A stretch of 64,000 nt of DNA from Lunularia cruciata (GCA_948567375.1 OX419759.1:33767493-33831492), one strand, 5' to 3'. Positions 25,255 to 37,768 are shown, counted from the first letter of the stretch. Notes: a model not told the origin generated them from the letters alone. A program made the numbers and translations.

Positions 25255-25287
25255 GTCTAAGACTTAGACACCGTCTAAGACTTAGAC
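25255..25287. repeat. Two copies of palindrome GTCTAAGACTTAGAC
   Basis: Exact copies at 25255-25269 and 25273-25287. Each is a perfect odd palindrome, related to the GTCTAA/TTAGAC stems of the minisatellite just upstream. Confidence 0.85.
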
Positions 25288-28270
25288 ATCGGTGACAGTC
25301 AAATAGAGCTTGATAGTGTTTTTGTAAATTTAAAATTTGAAGTTTCATTTGAATTGCAAATGTTTTTCATTTTCCTATGTTTTGACTCCTTATTTAATTG
25401 CAAATTTTCATTTTCTTATTTACTTACAATTTTCTTCAAGCCTAAATATCACTTGTAAATTGCAACATTTTACATATAGAAAATGGAAAAACTAAAAAAT
25501 ATTACATCCTTCATCCTAGTTCTCAAGTATATCGTGGAACTTGAAGCTTGTTGTGGTTTTCTCATCGTCAATTGATTTAGAGAGTGGCTTCCCTTTTTTA
25601 ACTTACTGACCTAATTCATCTCCTTTGTCACTTTGTTATCTTTTGAATTCTCTCTTTCCAAATATACAAACTTTTATTAGATTTCCAACCCATCTAACTC
25701 ATCAGGTCTCTTCAACATGTTCATTACATCTATGTACAACTGTATACTTATGTTAAAATCCAAAAAACCATAGTGTATTTTGTCTTGTCTTGTGGTCTTT
25801 AATTAAGGGCTGTAAAATCATTGTACCACTAGTTTCTCCAGTAAAGACCAAGAGGCCAAATGGAATATCCTGAAGGAAAACTAGAGAATACAAAAGCACA
25901 TAGAAGTGCACATGGAATTATTGAGCTGGAGGCCCATGCTAGCAAGGCACAAAACTGGAGGAGAAACAATGGCCAAAACCTTAAATGAAAGAATAACCAA
26001 AGTAACCTGTAAATTAACCTAAGCAACCCATAAAATAACCTACTCTTGAACTATATAATATAGGTCCTCCAAAAATATGTCTCATGGATGAGAAGGCAGG
26101 GGTCAAGATGTGTTGGGAGTGCCTATTGTCCCTTCCCATTGGTGAAGACCCAATGCGTGGTGAATGCTGTAAGGTGAAGGATGCTCAATACCAATAGTAA
26201 AAGATGTGCATAGCTGAAGATTTTGCTTGTGCTCTTCTCTATTGTAGGGAATTCTATGCTGTATTGCAAAGAAGACTATCTAAATGCTGATGAGGATGGC
26301 CCAAGATCAAGATCTCCATGCCTGTGGGACAAAGGTGAGTCATGGAGTATTATAGTAGTCCTCTTTCCCCGAGGTGGAAATTGTCACAGCAACTCCAGTC
26401 TGTGAACCTACTCTAACCAAAGACTCTGATCGGAGAGAGTTAGTGACCACCACATCATAGAAAGATATAAGTCGGTCTTCCGTGAATGAAAATATATCTA
26501 CCTTCACCCTCCTCTGAGGACTACAGCCCCTTTTTTTTGTTTTTTCGGTATCCCATTTCTTCGCCTCTTTCCTTAGGGTACTAGAGGTACATAGTGCAAG
26601 TCCGCCAACGAAGTGACCGGAAACAAACTTCTATGACTCAAGAACCAGCACCAGGGATTCCAGATATTCATCTTTCAAGTTTGATTCTCTCTGAAATATT
26701 CTTTCATTATGTGGCTGAACATATGAGCTTCTTTCGCAAGTCGTCTTCGCTTTTCTCCGTCTAGAAAATCCAAAGCTTAGTAAATCGAAAAGACACATTT
26801 AATAAAGTCTGAAAAAAGAGCCATATAATGCGTATAACCTTTAATCAATGGATCATTCACAACAGTAAGAACACAAAATGAGAGAGAAAACAGAGCAAAT
26901 ACATAATACTGTTTTGTCAGTTTAATGTTCACCAACCGGAAACACGTCAAGCATCTGCAAATCAAATCCTCGGTAATGAAAAAAGTTACTAATGCCATAA
27001 TGAAGGACCTCGTGTTGATCAAATCTTGAATGTATGTGGTCAAATCATGAGTATCAAGGTTTGCATTCGATGCGGGTATACCAAATTCCTCTAAAAAATT
27101 ACTTTTAACAATTGGTTTTTCTCTAATAATATAGCACTAAAATTTGATGTGGATGCATAATAAAACACGATTCAACTCTATTTTACAGCGTAAAATATCA
27201 AAGTACTGCATTCAATATTTGAGAATAGTTGCACATTTGCATTTCTCTCTCATCTTCCACTGGTACCTGATCAAATCGAACCAAATTACAAGTCTTTATT
27301 CAGTGAGATAGGATAATGGAGAATCAAACTACACTTGAAAACATAGTTAGTGGATTATACCAAGTAATTTACACTTTAAATCAATGTTAAATTAAAATGG
27401 TGGGATAGAAATCAAACATATATAATTTAAACTCAACATGTCGTACTTGATTTAGAACCAAATGTATGGTAGAATATCAACTTTATTTCGAGTTGGTTGT
27501 TTTAGTTCAAGGATTTTACTTCAAACAAAACCAGAGCTTAGACCTAATGATACGGCTACGTACAAACGGCCAGTGCGAATGATTCGAGTCTACTGTTAAA
27601 CTAAGCATGGACTCATAGTAACAATTGTTACTGCAAGCTTAACTGCAACTCGCTCACGTTCAGAAACCAGTAGACATGTCTTGCGCCAGTTCAGAAACCA
27701 GTTGACACGATCACAGATAGTTATCTTTGGGTTCCTCGAGAAAAGTCCGACAGTTGATTTATGTCAATTGTCAAGAAAATCATCGTAGGGGATAGGGGAC
27801 TCCATTTTTGTACTTTTCTTCGCAATTTAAATACGGATGAGTGCATTTCTTTCAAAGAACCCGATTCAAGAATTCAGATAATTTACTCCTTAGTTCAAGA
27901 GCAATGAGGATATAATATTATCCTGGAGTGAGTAACATTCACAAACAGTATAGTTCCCATGCACTACAACGAAACAATCGTCCTCTTGGAGAAACAACAG
28001 ATTAATTTAAGAGAAGATAATGCTTTCAGAGTCTCATACAACTTTCTCGAATATCACGAGGTTTGGGTGCTTCGATTTGGTGCTTGGTATTCATCAATAT
28101 CGATTACATTAGCTTAGGAGAATACTGCTCATTTGATACGATTAGCCGAACAATATTCTGTATTGTGTATTTGATAGGCTGAAAAATTCTTTTCTATAAA
28201 TGGCCAAGTCAAACTAGAGATACAAAGGTGAAGGCGGAACATGATCAACGTAATTAAGAGACATGTGTTA
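25288..28270. other. Spacer; one possible decayed membrane-protein segment
   Basis: Mostly AT-rich. The minus frame 26777-27043 (88 codons) has two hydrophobic stretches and a TRSFIMALVTFF segment that loosely resembles TRTMVSALATFI in the membrane protein at 57 kb; too weak to call a gene. No other coding signal is convincing. Confidence 0.4.
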
Positions 28271-28271
28271 G

Positions 28272-28493
28272 TTGCAGTTGACATTCTACCTTCGCACTCG
28301 AAGCTTACAGGTTGCTTTGCCTCTCACCTTTCTGTGTCTGTACGCAATATCAAGTGCACAGGCTCTCTCGCTTCTTAGAAAAAAGGGTGTCTACAAAGTT
28401 GGTTGGAATCAAGGTTATGTAAATTTTAGACATGCATTAGTTGAAATGATTCAACTTGTCTGGTCGTGGAGTTCGATTTTTCAATTCGATTAA
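28272..28493 (+). pseudogene. Possible secreted-protein exon (XTH/GH16-like?)
   Basis: An open stretch of 73 codons with a signal-peptide-like run (LPLTFLCLYAISSAQALS) then YKVGWNQGYVNF and MIQLVWSWSSIFQF. The spacing resembles the first exon of xyloglucan endotransglucosylase/hydrolases (signal peptide, Y.V.W...V.F, then QL...SS.FQ). There is no in-frame ATG, and the catalytic ExDxE exon is not seen nearby. At best this is a fragment. Confidence 0.22.
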
Positions 28494-28499
28494 TGATTA

Positions 28500-29825
28500 C
28501 CATATCAACAGGAGTAAACCTGTAAAAAGGTCTCTAAGGGCTACATATCTTTTCGTTGCTGCTTTATGCGAAAGACACGTTGGGTGATGTGTTTAGGCTT
28601 GTCGGTAGGGGCTCGAAATGTAACGACGTTGTATCTCTTTTACTAAGAGAGGAGGAAAGAGACGCAAAAGAAGTGCAGGGACTCACTCAATCCCCACAAC
28701 ATGAATATGATGGTGCTCTTTTCAGTAGTTTTGTATAATTGTTGTCTATATTTATACATTATGTATTTCCGCAGGTTCAAGAATGAGTTTATGCTAAACC
28801 TTATTGCCTTGTTTCGCAATTCTTTTCTCCGAAAGAGAATAATATTTATTCAACAGACCAAAGAATCTGATAAACACAAATTTGGTTGTTTGACGGACCT
28901 CGACAGGCAATATGGTTGAGCACAACTGATTCATGTGAAAGTAGTCTTGGTGACCGTGTATACCGTGTATGAAACGAAGTCCATCCTTACATATGTCCAT
29001 ATAAAGTGATAATATTTAGCAGGCACTAATAGAAGAGAGGAATACTTAAACATACATCGTCTGCAATCTTTCTCTAGTAAAATTTAAAAATAATATCATT
29101 CCTCTTATTTTCTTTGTCTAAAGTTGTTTATCGTATAAATAAAAATATAATTTTACATGTGAATTAGTTTTTTAACTCAAATTCAATGTACAGGACATAT
29201 TAATCTACCATTTGACCAATCAGCTTACAGTAAACCAAAAGGAGAAATATACTCGCATCTTGAATTTTTAAATGATGAAACAGTTCATCATGTGCTCTTC
29301 GTTCATAGACTGATACCTCCGTTTGGGGAATGAATCCTGGAACAGTGAGCACACCATGAAAGAACAACTTAGGGTGAATATGATTGTATTCCTCTTTTCG
29401 TTCTTTTACATTCTCTGATTCCTTTATCCAATTCTCTTCTTCGATGTACTGAAATATTTGTCTACTGATTTCTTGTTCTCTCTTTCACATCGGAATCACA
29501 CGGTTATTCTAGCAGGGCTTCATGCATCTTAGAAAGATAGCGCTAAATTACACATGATATGCAGTAAGACTGTCGAGGGCCCTCACACTACCAGATTCTG
29601 CTTATAAGATTATTAATATGAATTGAGAAAAAGATTTGCGATGCAAGGATATAAGCATAAACTATTGAATCATGGATCCTTGGAAATATACAAATATATA
29701 GCATCCAGACAAGTAAAGAGCATTGCCATATTCATGTTGAGACAGGTGAGTGAGTCCGTTCACGTTTTTCGCTGCCTTCTGCCCTCTCCCTTTTCATCAC
29801 AAGAATACTAATATCGTGCAATTTT
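28500..29825. other. No gene seen
   Basis: Short open frames at 28556-28738 and 28701-28919 show no domain and no splice context. Otherwise AT-rich. Confidence 0.45.
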
Positions 29826-29832
29826 AAGCCAC

Positions 29833-29885
29833 CACCGAACTAATGTCCACAATTAGTTCGGTGAACTCACACTGAATTCGGTGTG
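29833..29885. repeat. Hairpin and adjoining palindrome
   Basis: CACCGAACTAAT (29833-29844) and its exact reverse complement (29852-29863) are separated by 7 bases. They are followed by the near-palindrome ACACTGAATTCGGTGT (29870-29885), which repeats the TTCGGTG half-site. This may be the end of a small inverted-repeat element. Confidence 0.75.
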
Positions 29886-30513
29886 CATGTGTCCTTTGCA
29901 TAAAGCAGCGCTTTGGAAATAAATCAACCTTAGAGGCTTTTAAGAGGGTTACTCTTGTTGCCATTTTAGGATCAATGATAACCGAATACAAGGATCAGAC
30001 TTTTGAATCCATGATTCCTACTAGCTTAAAGTACAATCACCTTAAATGAGGAATAGACAAGTTGATACCTCAACGTAAACGTACCTCTTATATGTTTTTA
30101 GCTGTCAAGTGTTCATATCATACAGAGGAAATACATGTTGGAGAATAGTAGAAAGGTGAGCTGCAAAATCCAGCATGAAGATTCATAGACGATTGGGATG
30201 AATTCATGGTGATTATCCAATCATATTGTCTGCTCATGTTCAAAGTTGAAATCCAAGCTAACTTCGTGCTCCTACTATTCTATAGCGGAGTTGGAACATT
30301 GAGAAGGACGACGTGGACTTTTCTTGCAAATAAAGGCATTAAGGTATCTTATATGCGGTAGAGTTTAGTCAGTTTTCCATTTCTGGTGGCATTAGAGCTC
30401 ATGTTAAACACTGTGAAAGTGATCATCTTAGTGGTAGAGCCTTTCATCTTTTTATGATATTCTAGGATAAATTTGGTTTAAAATCTGCACAAGATTCACA
30501 TTATTCTCCTCCC

Positions 30514-30653
30514 AAGCAAAAGGTCCATCATCGGACATCGGCTTTGACAGGACTTACTTAGGATCCAAACACGAGTGGCTTGCAAGCAAAAGGTCCATCA
30601 TCGGACATCAGCTTTGACAGGACTTATTTAGGATCCAAACATGAGCAGCTTGC
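30514..30653. repeat. Tandem duplication of 70 bp
   Basis: 30514-30583 and 30584-30653 differ at only a few positions. Both start AAGCAAAAGGTCCATCATCG and end CTTGC. Confidence 0.95.
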
Positions 30654-30681
30654 ATTATCCAAAGCCACCTGAAGGCCTGAA

Positions 30682-30873
30682 ACTGTTGACAATGTTGTGT
30701 TTACAATTCAAGTTGCTGGTAAAGGCATCTTGACCTTTGGGAAAGGTCACAAATTGCTCATTGCTGATGATGGCTCACCAAGTTTAGATGATAGTCGCTC
30801 AAGCCCAAGAAGTGTGATCAGCAACTTCATCTTACCTCCACACACCGATAGGAGGAAACAAGGTGAAAGGTGA
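30682..30873 (+). CDS. Possible orphan exon, unrecognised
   Basis: A 63-codon open frame follows a stop and reads TVDNVVFTIQVAGKGILTFG, then GKGHKLLIADDGSPSLDDSR and a Ser/Arg/Pro tail to TGA. The composition is protein-like (balanced, alternating hydrophobic beta-strand pattern) and unlike neighbouring frames. There is no start codon and no recognised family. It directly follows the 70 bp tandem duplication, so it could be a captured gene fragment. Confidence 0.3.
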   Translation, partial: TVDNVVFTIQVAGKGILTFGKGHKLLIADDGSPSLDDSRSSPRSVISNFILPPHTDRRKQGER

Positions 30874-30879
30874 AAGGTG

Positions 30880-32565
30880 GAAACAATGAGAAATTTTGCG
30901 AGGAGAGAGTCTTGGCAGATATAGAGAATCCTCAAAGGAATTTTTGGTAGGATAGAGGGTCTGGCAGGAAGTGACGTATTGGGAGGTTTGGGGTGTTGAC
31001 AAGACTGGGGAAGACAGAACTGTGAAAGAGTTTTCTTTAGAATAGGGAAGCATCAAAGAAGAGTTTGGCCAAGACTGTGAAATTTTGAAGGGTTGCATGA
31101 CAGATAAACCTTGAAGGGATTTGGCAGAAATCCAAAGAAGTCTCAAAAGGGTGTGATAGGGAAACATAGACAAGAAAGAATGAAAGGTAGAAACCAGTTC
31201 AGCCTATGTGCAAGCAGCTTGATGCAAATCAAGGTCGTTCTGTAAACCCCACCAGACCAGACCAGCCCAGTGCTACAATTCCACCAAGCCAAACCATACT
31301 ACCACCAAGAATAATAGACCAAGAACGATAGCTAATAGCACATGAAGGAAAACAATAATCCAAGAAGCCTACCCAGATAGCCATTGATAAGGGTCCGCAC
31401 CCAGGAACACCTAGGAACAATCGTGGACAAATTGCCCAGCAAAAGGGTGGTTGTCACCAGATCAAAGAACAGAGCTAGCATTGGAACACTTCCAAGCCAC
31501 TGACAAAGAAGGCAGCCTAAGCACAAGCAGCCAGGTGCGCAGCACATTCTCAAGAGTTTACGATCCCAATGACACCAGAGATAGCTAGGTATCAAGCAAA
31601 AATAGACTAACTTACTGGAGACATAAGAGGTGACTGACTCATTCACCCCAATAGATCCAGTCCAAAACATTCCTCAGAGAGGAATTCATTCAATAAGGCA
31701 AGCACTCTTTAGTAAGGATTAGATACTCAGAGTTGTATAGTAGTCAGGCACTCTGAGTAGGTCATTAGCATCTTTACTTAGAGTTGTGTGTATGTATTTT
31801 AGGAGGAGAGCCCTTGGAATTGTGTGGCACTTATAGTATAGAGTTGAGGATGAGTGCTCTTGGAATTGCATCATACCCAAGATTGTACATAATTGTGGAG
31901 GAGTGCCCTTGAGTTTGTATAGGCACTCAGGGTTGTACACTAAAAATATAATAGGCAGGGCTTGATATCTCCCTTGGCACATGTAGGAGCCTAATCATTC
32001 TACATATAATTAGGATAAAATAATATTAGGATAGTAGAAACCAGTGATGTACAATTTAGCTTAGGAATTTTCAAGATTCATTTGGGATTCTTCATTTGGC
32101 CTTTGAGCCAGATTAGTATATAAGGTTGAGTGCCATTGGCGGACATGTTTGTTCTTTTTGTGTAATGCAGACTTCAATTACAAGTAAAGAGTGATCCTAT
32201 GTCTTTGCAAGATCTGTGTCCTTCATTTTGTATGTTGTCCAATGTCTAGGCAAGAGTAGAGGCGAGGAATTTCACACTATATCCTTAATGCTTAGTGCCA
32301 AGCAGGTACTTGCCCCTTATTTGGGTGTGCACTAAATGAATTGAAGGAGTAAACGTATGCACCAAGTGGATTGGGAAGCTCACCACCTAAGAAATATAAC
32401 GGAATCAAAAAGCTTAGGCAAGGAATAGCATGAAGCTCAGTCTTGCAAGTTGCACCTTTTGGCAAGGGTAGAACACATTGCAACCATTTTATGTGTCTTT
32501 GGAGTGGAGTGGAGCTCAAAGTTGAAGGAACCATCACCTTTAGGAGCAATCCTGCCTAGATCTTA
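30880..32565. other. Repeat-derived spacer with GCACTC/GAGTGC motifs
   Basis: No coding frame is accepted; long minus frames at 31332-31670 and 31719-31982 lack domains. 31720-31950 contains many diverged copies of a ~40 bp phrase around GAGTGCCCTTGGAATTGTG and GGCACTCAGGGTTGTA. Related GCACTCTGAGTGC phrases occur at 44760-44775 and 46850-46975, so it probably belongs to the same repeat family as 41.9-47 kb. Confidence 0.45.
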
Positions 32566-32569
32566 GAGT

Positions 32570-33835
32570 GAATATGATTTTGTTATTTCTTTTTGTTGTA
32601 GTGTTCCACAAAGGGTGACACTATCCTCTTTTGGGAGTGGTTCTTGCCAAAGAGGTTAAACAAGAAACAATAAATAACCTGAGATTTAGTAACAAGTATG
32701 TGTTTCACTTCATTCTAAAAATTTCTGACCTATATCCTCATGGGAAAAAACTGTTCTTATTAAGTATACTATAAGTACATCTACACTAAGATGTCTGAAG
32801 TATATTAGTATCTTTAGTACAATTGTACTCACTTCATTGAAATTTATTCATGTTTGATGATTAGATCATCAGCATAAAAATCACTAGAACAATTCCTTGA
32901 GATGATGTTGTGTGCCTGCATTATTCTTTTTTCTTATTGAATTTATCTTTATTTGTGAGAAAAAATAGCTTACAACATTCTTCTTTAAGGAAAGCTCTTA
33001 GATATAGAATTCTTCATAGTTGTGAGATAGTGTGGGAGCCTAGTGTTGACGTACTTGCAGTATAATTGGTAAAAACAAGTCCTCATGAGGATAAGGTTCA
33101 GAATTGGCTAGGAGTGAAGGGAAAAGGTCACAAGTTAGCTAGTGTTACATATTTAACCTCTTGGGCAGGACAATTCCCAAAAGAGTGTAGTGTACCCTTT
33201 TGTGGCACACTGCAGCAACAATAAAATTACTAAATAACATTAATAAAATTACTAAATCACAAATGTTATCTCAATACAAAAGAACATGAAGGTGATGATT
33301 CAGCTTGTCATGCTGGTTATTGGTCCCAAAGGTCTTTTCCTTGTAGTTACCTATACAATGCATACCACAGTGCCAATAAGAGCATTCTACCCTTCCTAGA
33401 AGGCACTCCTCACTGCTAAACTAGAAGTTTGTGATACCCTAAAGATCTTTGTTACACATGATACTTTATCTTACTCACAGCCATCATGGCTCTCAACATG
33501 TCACCCCTACTCTTCGGAACTCCCAAGTCTGACTGCCCTCTTGCACCTCAGAACTTGTGATCATATTTCAAGTTTCTCACCACTACTCACAAAACAAACA
33601 CCATATTGATATTGATACACTCAAGATCTAAGAGGTCCTCAAGCATCATCCACACAACAGAGTCAACTTTGCAAACACACAAGCAAAGTGATTGCACATT
33701 CACAAGTTTAAATACACAAGTATCAGATAGAATTCTAATATATGCTGACTGAACTTGTATTAAGTTGGGGTGACTCTCATTATACTCTATATTACAACAA
33801 GATGGGCATATCCATGGCTGTGCAATGCCACGACC
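32570..33835. repeat. Repeat block X: partial plus copy facing a full inverted copy
   Basis: 32780-33835 is the reverse complement (diverged) of 43398-44465. Shared landmarks include the tract complementary to GTCACCC...CAACATGTC, TTCATAGTTGTG, and the AGAAGAATGTTG segment. 32570-32780 matches part of the same block in plus orientation (GAGGTTAAACAAGAAAC versus 44080 GAGGTTAAATAAGTAAC), so the two lie head to head. X follows the element's coding part at 43.4 kb and probably is its 3' LTR or untranslated end. Confidence 0.8.
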
Positions 33836-34069
33836 CCGAAACTATGGATTAAGACTATTCTATTCTACTTAATTGGTTGTTACATATTAAATGCTATGGC
33901 GGTCCAACCTGTAGAGAAGAGCTTATTGTACACTCTCCCAATACTATGACTTGAGCTACACATCAAGAGAAATGGTCCCAAAAATTAGATATTTACAAAA
34001 GAATCAGCTTAATGTACAAAAATTTAATTGCTCAAAAAATTCTTATACATCTCATTGTGTGGAGACATC

Positions 34070-35345
34070 CTATCATGGTCAAGTCCCCAACAAGACCCGC
34101 TTTGATCTTCTTATCTCCCCCCCCCCCTCTGGGACTGGGAATCTCCGATCCTGAGTTACTCTTGCCACCTAACTCCTTTGATCTTCCTCCGTCCTTCAAA
34201 ATCCAAAACCCTTCAATAATTTCTTCTCACACAAAAACCCTCCCCTGATCTATATTTTCCTGTCACTCAGAAATCTCCTTTGATAACTGTCACTCCTAAG
34301 ACCTCTGATTCCCCCCCCCCCCCCCCCCCCCCCTTTGGTATTTGTCACTCCTGTTCTCAAAATCCTCTTCAATCCTTGTCTATCATTCAAACTTCCTTCT
34401 TGATCCTCTGCCCTTCGAACTCAAACTCTATCCTTGACATCTTCCTATACTTCCATCTTTCAGAATTCTCCATTCGTGTCCAGACCTTCCCCTTCTAGAG
34501 TATAGCCTTCTCACATTTTGGAAAAGTTGACGAGCATTTGACTTCACACTTCTTACATTATCATCAAAGCTAGGAGCTCTGCCAATGCAGACTACTGGGC
34601 CAAGTCTGCTACCTTCAGCTTTGGAAGTCCTCTCTGAAATTTATCTGGAGGGCTGCCAACTCAACCACCTCAAAAAGAATAATCACCCAGGGCGAGAGAA
34701 TCTACCTCATAAGAAGGTAATAGACTAATGATGTTGAAATCATGAAGGAAATTTCCTGACAAGGCGCTTCTCTTCCTCTCCTCTGGTTACCGTCAAAGGC
34801 AAAAAGAAACCTCTCTCAATGCTTCTTCCTCTCTTCCTCTGTCCTACCAAGTCCAATTTCCTCCTTCTTGACTGAACTCTCTCTCTCTCTCAATAATTTT
34901 CCCCTACCACTCAATTTCCTTTCCCTACTTCAGAACCCTCTTTCTGCCTTTGAACCCTCTCTTCCGTTCAAAAGTCCTCTTCTTCGATGCTCCCTCTTTT
35001 TTTTGTTCATCACAAAATCCTTCCTTCCTGATTTCTTCCTCCTGTCCAGAGTTCCTCCTCCTGTCCGGACTTGAGTCCTCCCTTCCATAGTTCTTCCTCC
35101 TGTCCAGACTTCAGTCCTCCCTTCCTTCAGGCCTCCTCTCTCTCTAGTTTTCCTCCCCGTCCTTCAGGCCTCCTCTCTCAAGAGTTTTCCTCCCCTTCCC
35201 TCCTCTCTCTTCTCTTTTCTCTAAAAAACACCCATTTGATACTCTTTGTCTTTTAGAAACCCTCTTCTTGATCCTTTTTCCTTCCAACTCAACACTCCTT
35301 TAGATACTCTACTCCTTCTTTTTCATTCTACAGACCTGTTTAGGC
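34070..35345. other. Strongly strand-biased C/T tract with poly-C runs
   Basis: Over a kilobase is almost pure pyrimidine on the plus strand (polypurine on the minus strand), with an 11-base C run at 34117-34127 and a 23-base C run at 34311-34333. It has internal diverged repeats such as CCTCCTGTCCRGACTTSAGT at about 35050-35125. Open frames here are artefacts of the bias. It lies between blocks X and Y of the minus-strand repeat element and may be its internal low-complexity region. Confidence 0.85.
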
Positions 35346-35430
35346 TTTTATCTCAAACCCCCAAAACCCCTTGGCACTACCACTAACTAAAGTACTCTTG
35401 AGACCCCAGTAACATAAACAAACTGCCACG

Positions 35431-35675
35431 CTTAAGTGACATACAAATAAGCCCCAAGCTTATGTAACATAAAAGAAAATCCCGAGCTTATGTAACACAA
35501 GAGAAAATCCCAACCTTATGTACATAAGAGGAAATCCCGGCCTTATGTAACACAAGAGAAAATCTTGACCTTATGTAACATAAGAGAAAATCCCAACCTT
35601 ATGTAATATAAGAGGAAATCCTGAGCTTATGTAACACAAGAGAAAATCATTGAGCTTACAGGAACACAAAACAAC
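35431..35675. repeat. 28 bp minisatellite, about 7-8 copies
   Basis: Units of the form CTTATGTAACAYAAGAGAAAATCCCRAC start near 35459, 35487, 35515, 35542, 35570, 35598 and 35626, with degenerate copies on both sides. Confidence 0.93.
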
Positions 35676-35879
35676 TTCACGTTTCACCATAACATAAAAC
35701 CCCCAAGTTCAATGTAACATGAAAAAAGAAAGAAGAAGACTCACACCAATTATGTAAAAGATCGAAACCGAGGAGAGAAATAGGAGAATGGAAGTTTACA
35801 TTGGGACGTTTACATTGGGACGTTTGAATGTGGGAAAACTCTGAATGCCTAGCATGAGCTTCAGCTTTGGTATTTATAG

Positions 35880-36325
35880 GTAGCATACAAGGCCCTTGAA
35901 AAGACTTCTCAAGAAGCTTCCTTGAGCCATTTTCTTAGAGTGCAAGCCAAGTTAACCAGGAAGCTTCTCAAGAAGCTTCCTTCTAGAAGTTGCCTAATTG
36001 GTGTGCAAGCTAAGCTAGTTAGAAGCTTCTAGAAACTACATGCTTGGGGTACAAGTTAACTAGTTGGGAGACTTCCCAAAAAGCTTCCTAGATGCTTCTA
36101 GAATATTCTAGGCTAATTTGGCTTATTCTCTACTTTGTTAGCCTCACTAACTACGTCACAAAACTCCATATTATTACAAATTGGCACCAATGGTACATGT
36201 GGATTATTTTCCCTACAACACTAGCAAGAAGGTCTGGCACACTTCACTGAAATTTTTGTCTAAGTGCTCCTTCAAATGCAAAGAGAAGTGTTCATTCTTC
36301 TTTGTAGGCTTGATTATGTAAGTGC
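35880..36325. other. AAGCTT-rich short-repeat spacer
   Basis: Several diverged copies of GAAGCTTCTCAAGAAGCTTCC (near 35905, 35960 and 36075). No gene. Confidence 0.55.
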
Positions 36326-36330
36326 TAGAC

Positions 36331-37107
36331 ATGCATCTTCAATTCATGGTGTTTGGTTCTCAAGGTGTGCTCTACTCTTTCTCCTTTCACCATCTGTATG
36401 AACATGGCTTGGGTCTCCTCTAGTTGGTGCAGTGCCTTCAGTTGGTTCTCCTCCATCTGCTTTGATCAATTGCTCCATTTGGCCTTTTGGTATTCCAAAA
36501 CTTAGAGACTTTCTATGTGCTTAACTTTCCCTTCTCCCACCTCCTTATGGTACTCCTGCATCTACAACTCAAGAGTTACAACTCTGTTATGTTTCTTCTT
36601 TAGAGCACCCCAAGTGTTCTCGAACTCTTGGCACTTATTGTGAAGTTGGTCTTTGGCTTCCTTCTTGAACTGTTCAAACTCAAGGTGTAGTGCCTTCCAA
36701 TCCCCTTTGAAGCTTTGGGTCTCTAATGCCTGATAATCTTGTTCATTTTGTGCTATGGCAATTCTTCTCTTCAGCTCTTTGTTCTCCTACAGCAAGGCAC
36801 TTACCCTTGAAGCCTTTGCCTTGTACAGGTCTTTGGCCTTTTCTACTTTGTCACCAAGTCTTCTCTTTCCTTCCAAGTGTAGATCTACTTATGCATAGCT
36901 CTAATCAATGTGGTATAGTTCACCACATCATGGCACTTGGCTTGGCACAATGGCAGCAACACCTCCATTAATTGTAGTGTAGTGTTAACCAAATGAATGA
37001 TGAAGCTTGATCCTTCTTGCACCTGCACTAACTTGGAACTTGTTGGTACCTCTTACACTTTGATCTGCACTTTCATTGCAGCCTCTAGAAGATCAGTCAT
37101 GTTAGAA
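36331..37107 (-). pseudogene. Coiled-coil ORF of the RT-less repeat family, copy A (broken)
   Basis: Direct-repeat partner of 44459-45262. Minus-strand frames contain Glu/Lys/Gln-rich heptad-like sequence and a cysteine/tyrosine segment ending near TTLI, as in copy B. Stops and shifts interrupt it. It is cut off at 37107 by the insertion of the 37.1 kb Copia element. Confidence 0.7.
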
Positions 37108-37768
37108 TGTGGAGCCTGATCCGTCCAATTTATCCCATCTATGATGCTGAGATCTGAGGCTCAGATCATCCATGAGATTTCTTGTCCAGGGTTGAGACAA
37201 GTGTTTGACAATCCAGGATGTCGGGGTGATACTTAGAGTGTGCTACTTCTTTTTCTTCTTTGTGTGTGCACTGGTAGAGGAAAAAATATGACCTGCAGAG
37301 TGAGGTTTTTTGTGATTTGAGTAGAGGTGCACTTGTGAAAAAAGATTCAGTGGAAATTTGTTGTAACTTTGATTTGCAAAAGGCTGGTTAGGAGAGGTTC
37401 TTTTTTTTTTATCAAAAGAAGCAAGAGACAATAACAAGAAGGGTGGATCAAGATAAAGACAGGAAAAAAATTGGTCGAGGTAGAGCTTCCAAATGATCTA
37501 TGTAATCTATATTGAGAAGCAGTAAAAATCATGAAAAATCATGAATCTGTGTGGCCGTGGATGTAGGAGCAAATGACTCTAAATCAAGTTAATTCTTGTG
37601 CACCTATTGATGTGTGTGAGTACATTTTGGATGTGTTTTTCCCTCATGTGCAAGTGTGATCTTGATGTATAAGCTGAATTTCAAAAAAATAAATTAAAAA
37701 TAATATATATATATATATAGCTCAAGACTATCAGAAGAGGAATAGTAAGTTTTTAGATATCTCCAACA
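37108..37768 (+). repeat. 5' LTR of the 37.1-41.8 kb Copia element
   Basis: The first ~160 bases align with 41671-41830, including TGAGACARGTGTTTGACAAT and GTGTGCTACTTCTT. A short TA run lies at 37699-37718. Confidence 0.85.

Noticed and set aside
31332-31670. 112-codon hydrophobic minus frame
   Set aside because: No domain, no splice context, inside repeat-derived DNA.
34012-35256. Several Ser/Pro/Leu-rich plus frames
   Set aside because: Produced by the pyrimidine bias and poly-C runs.
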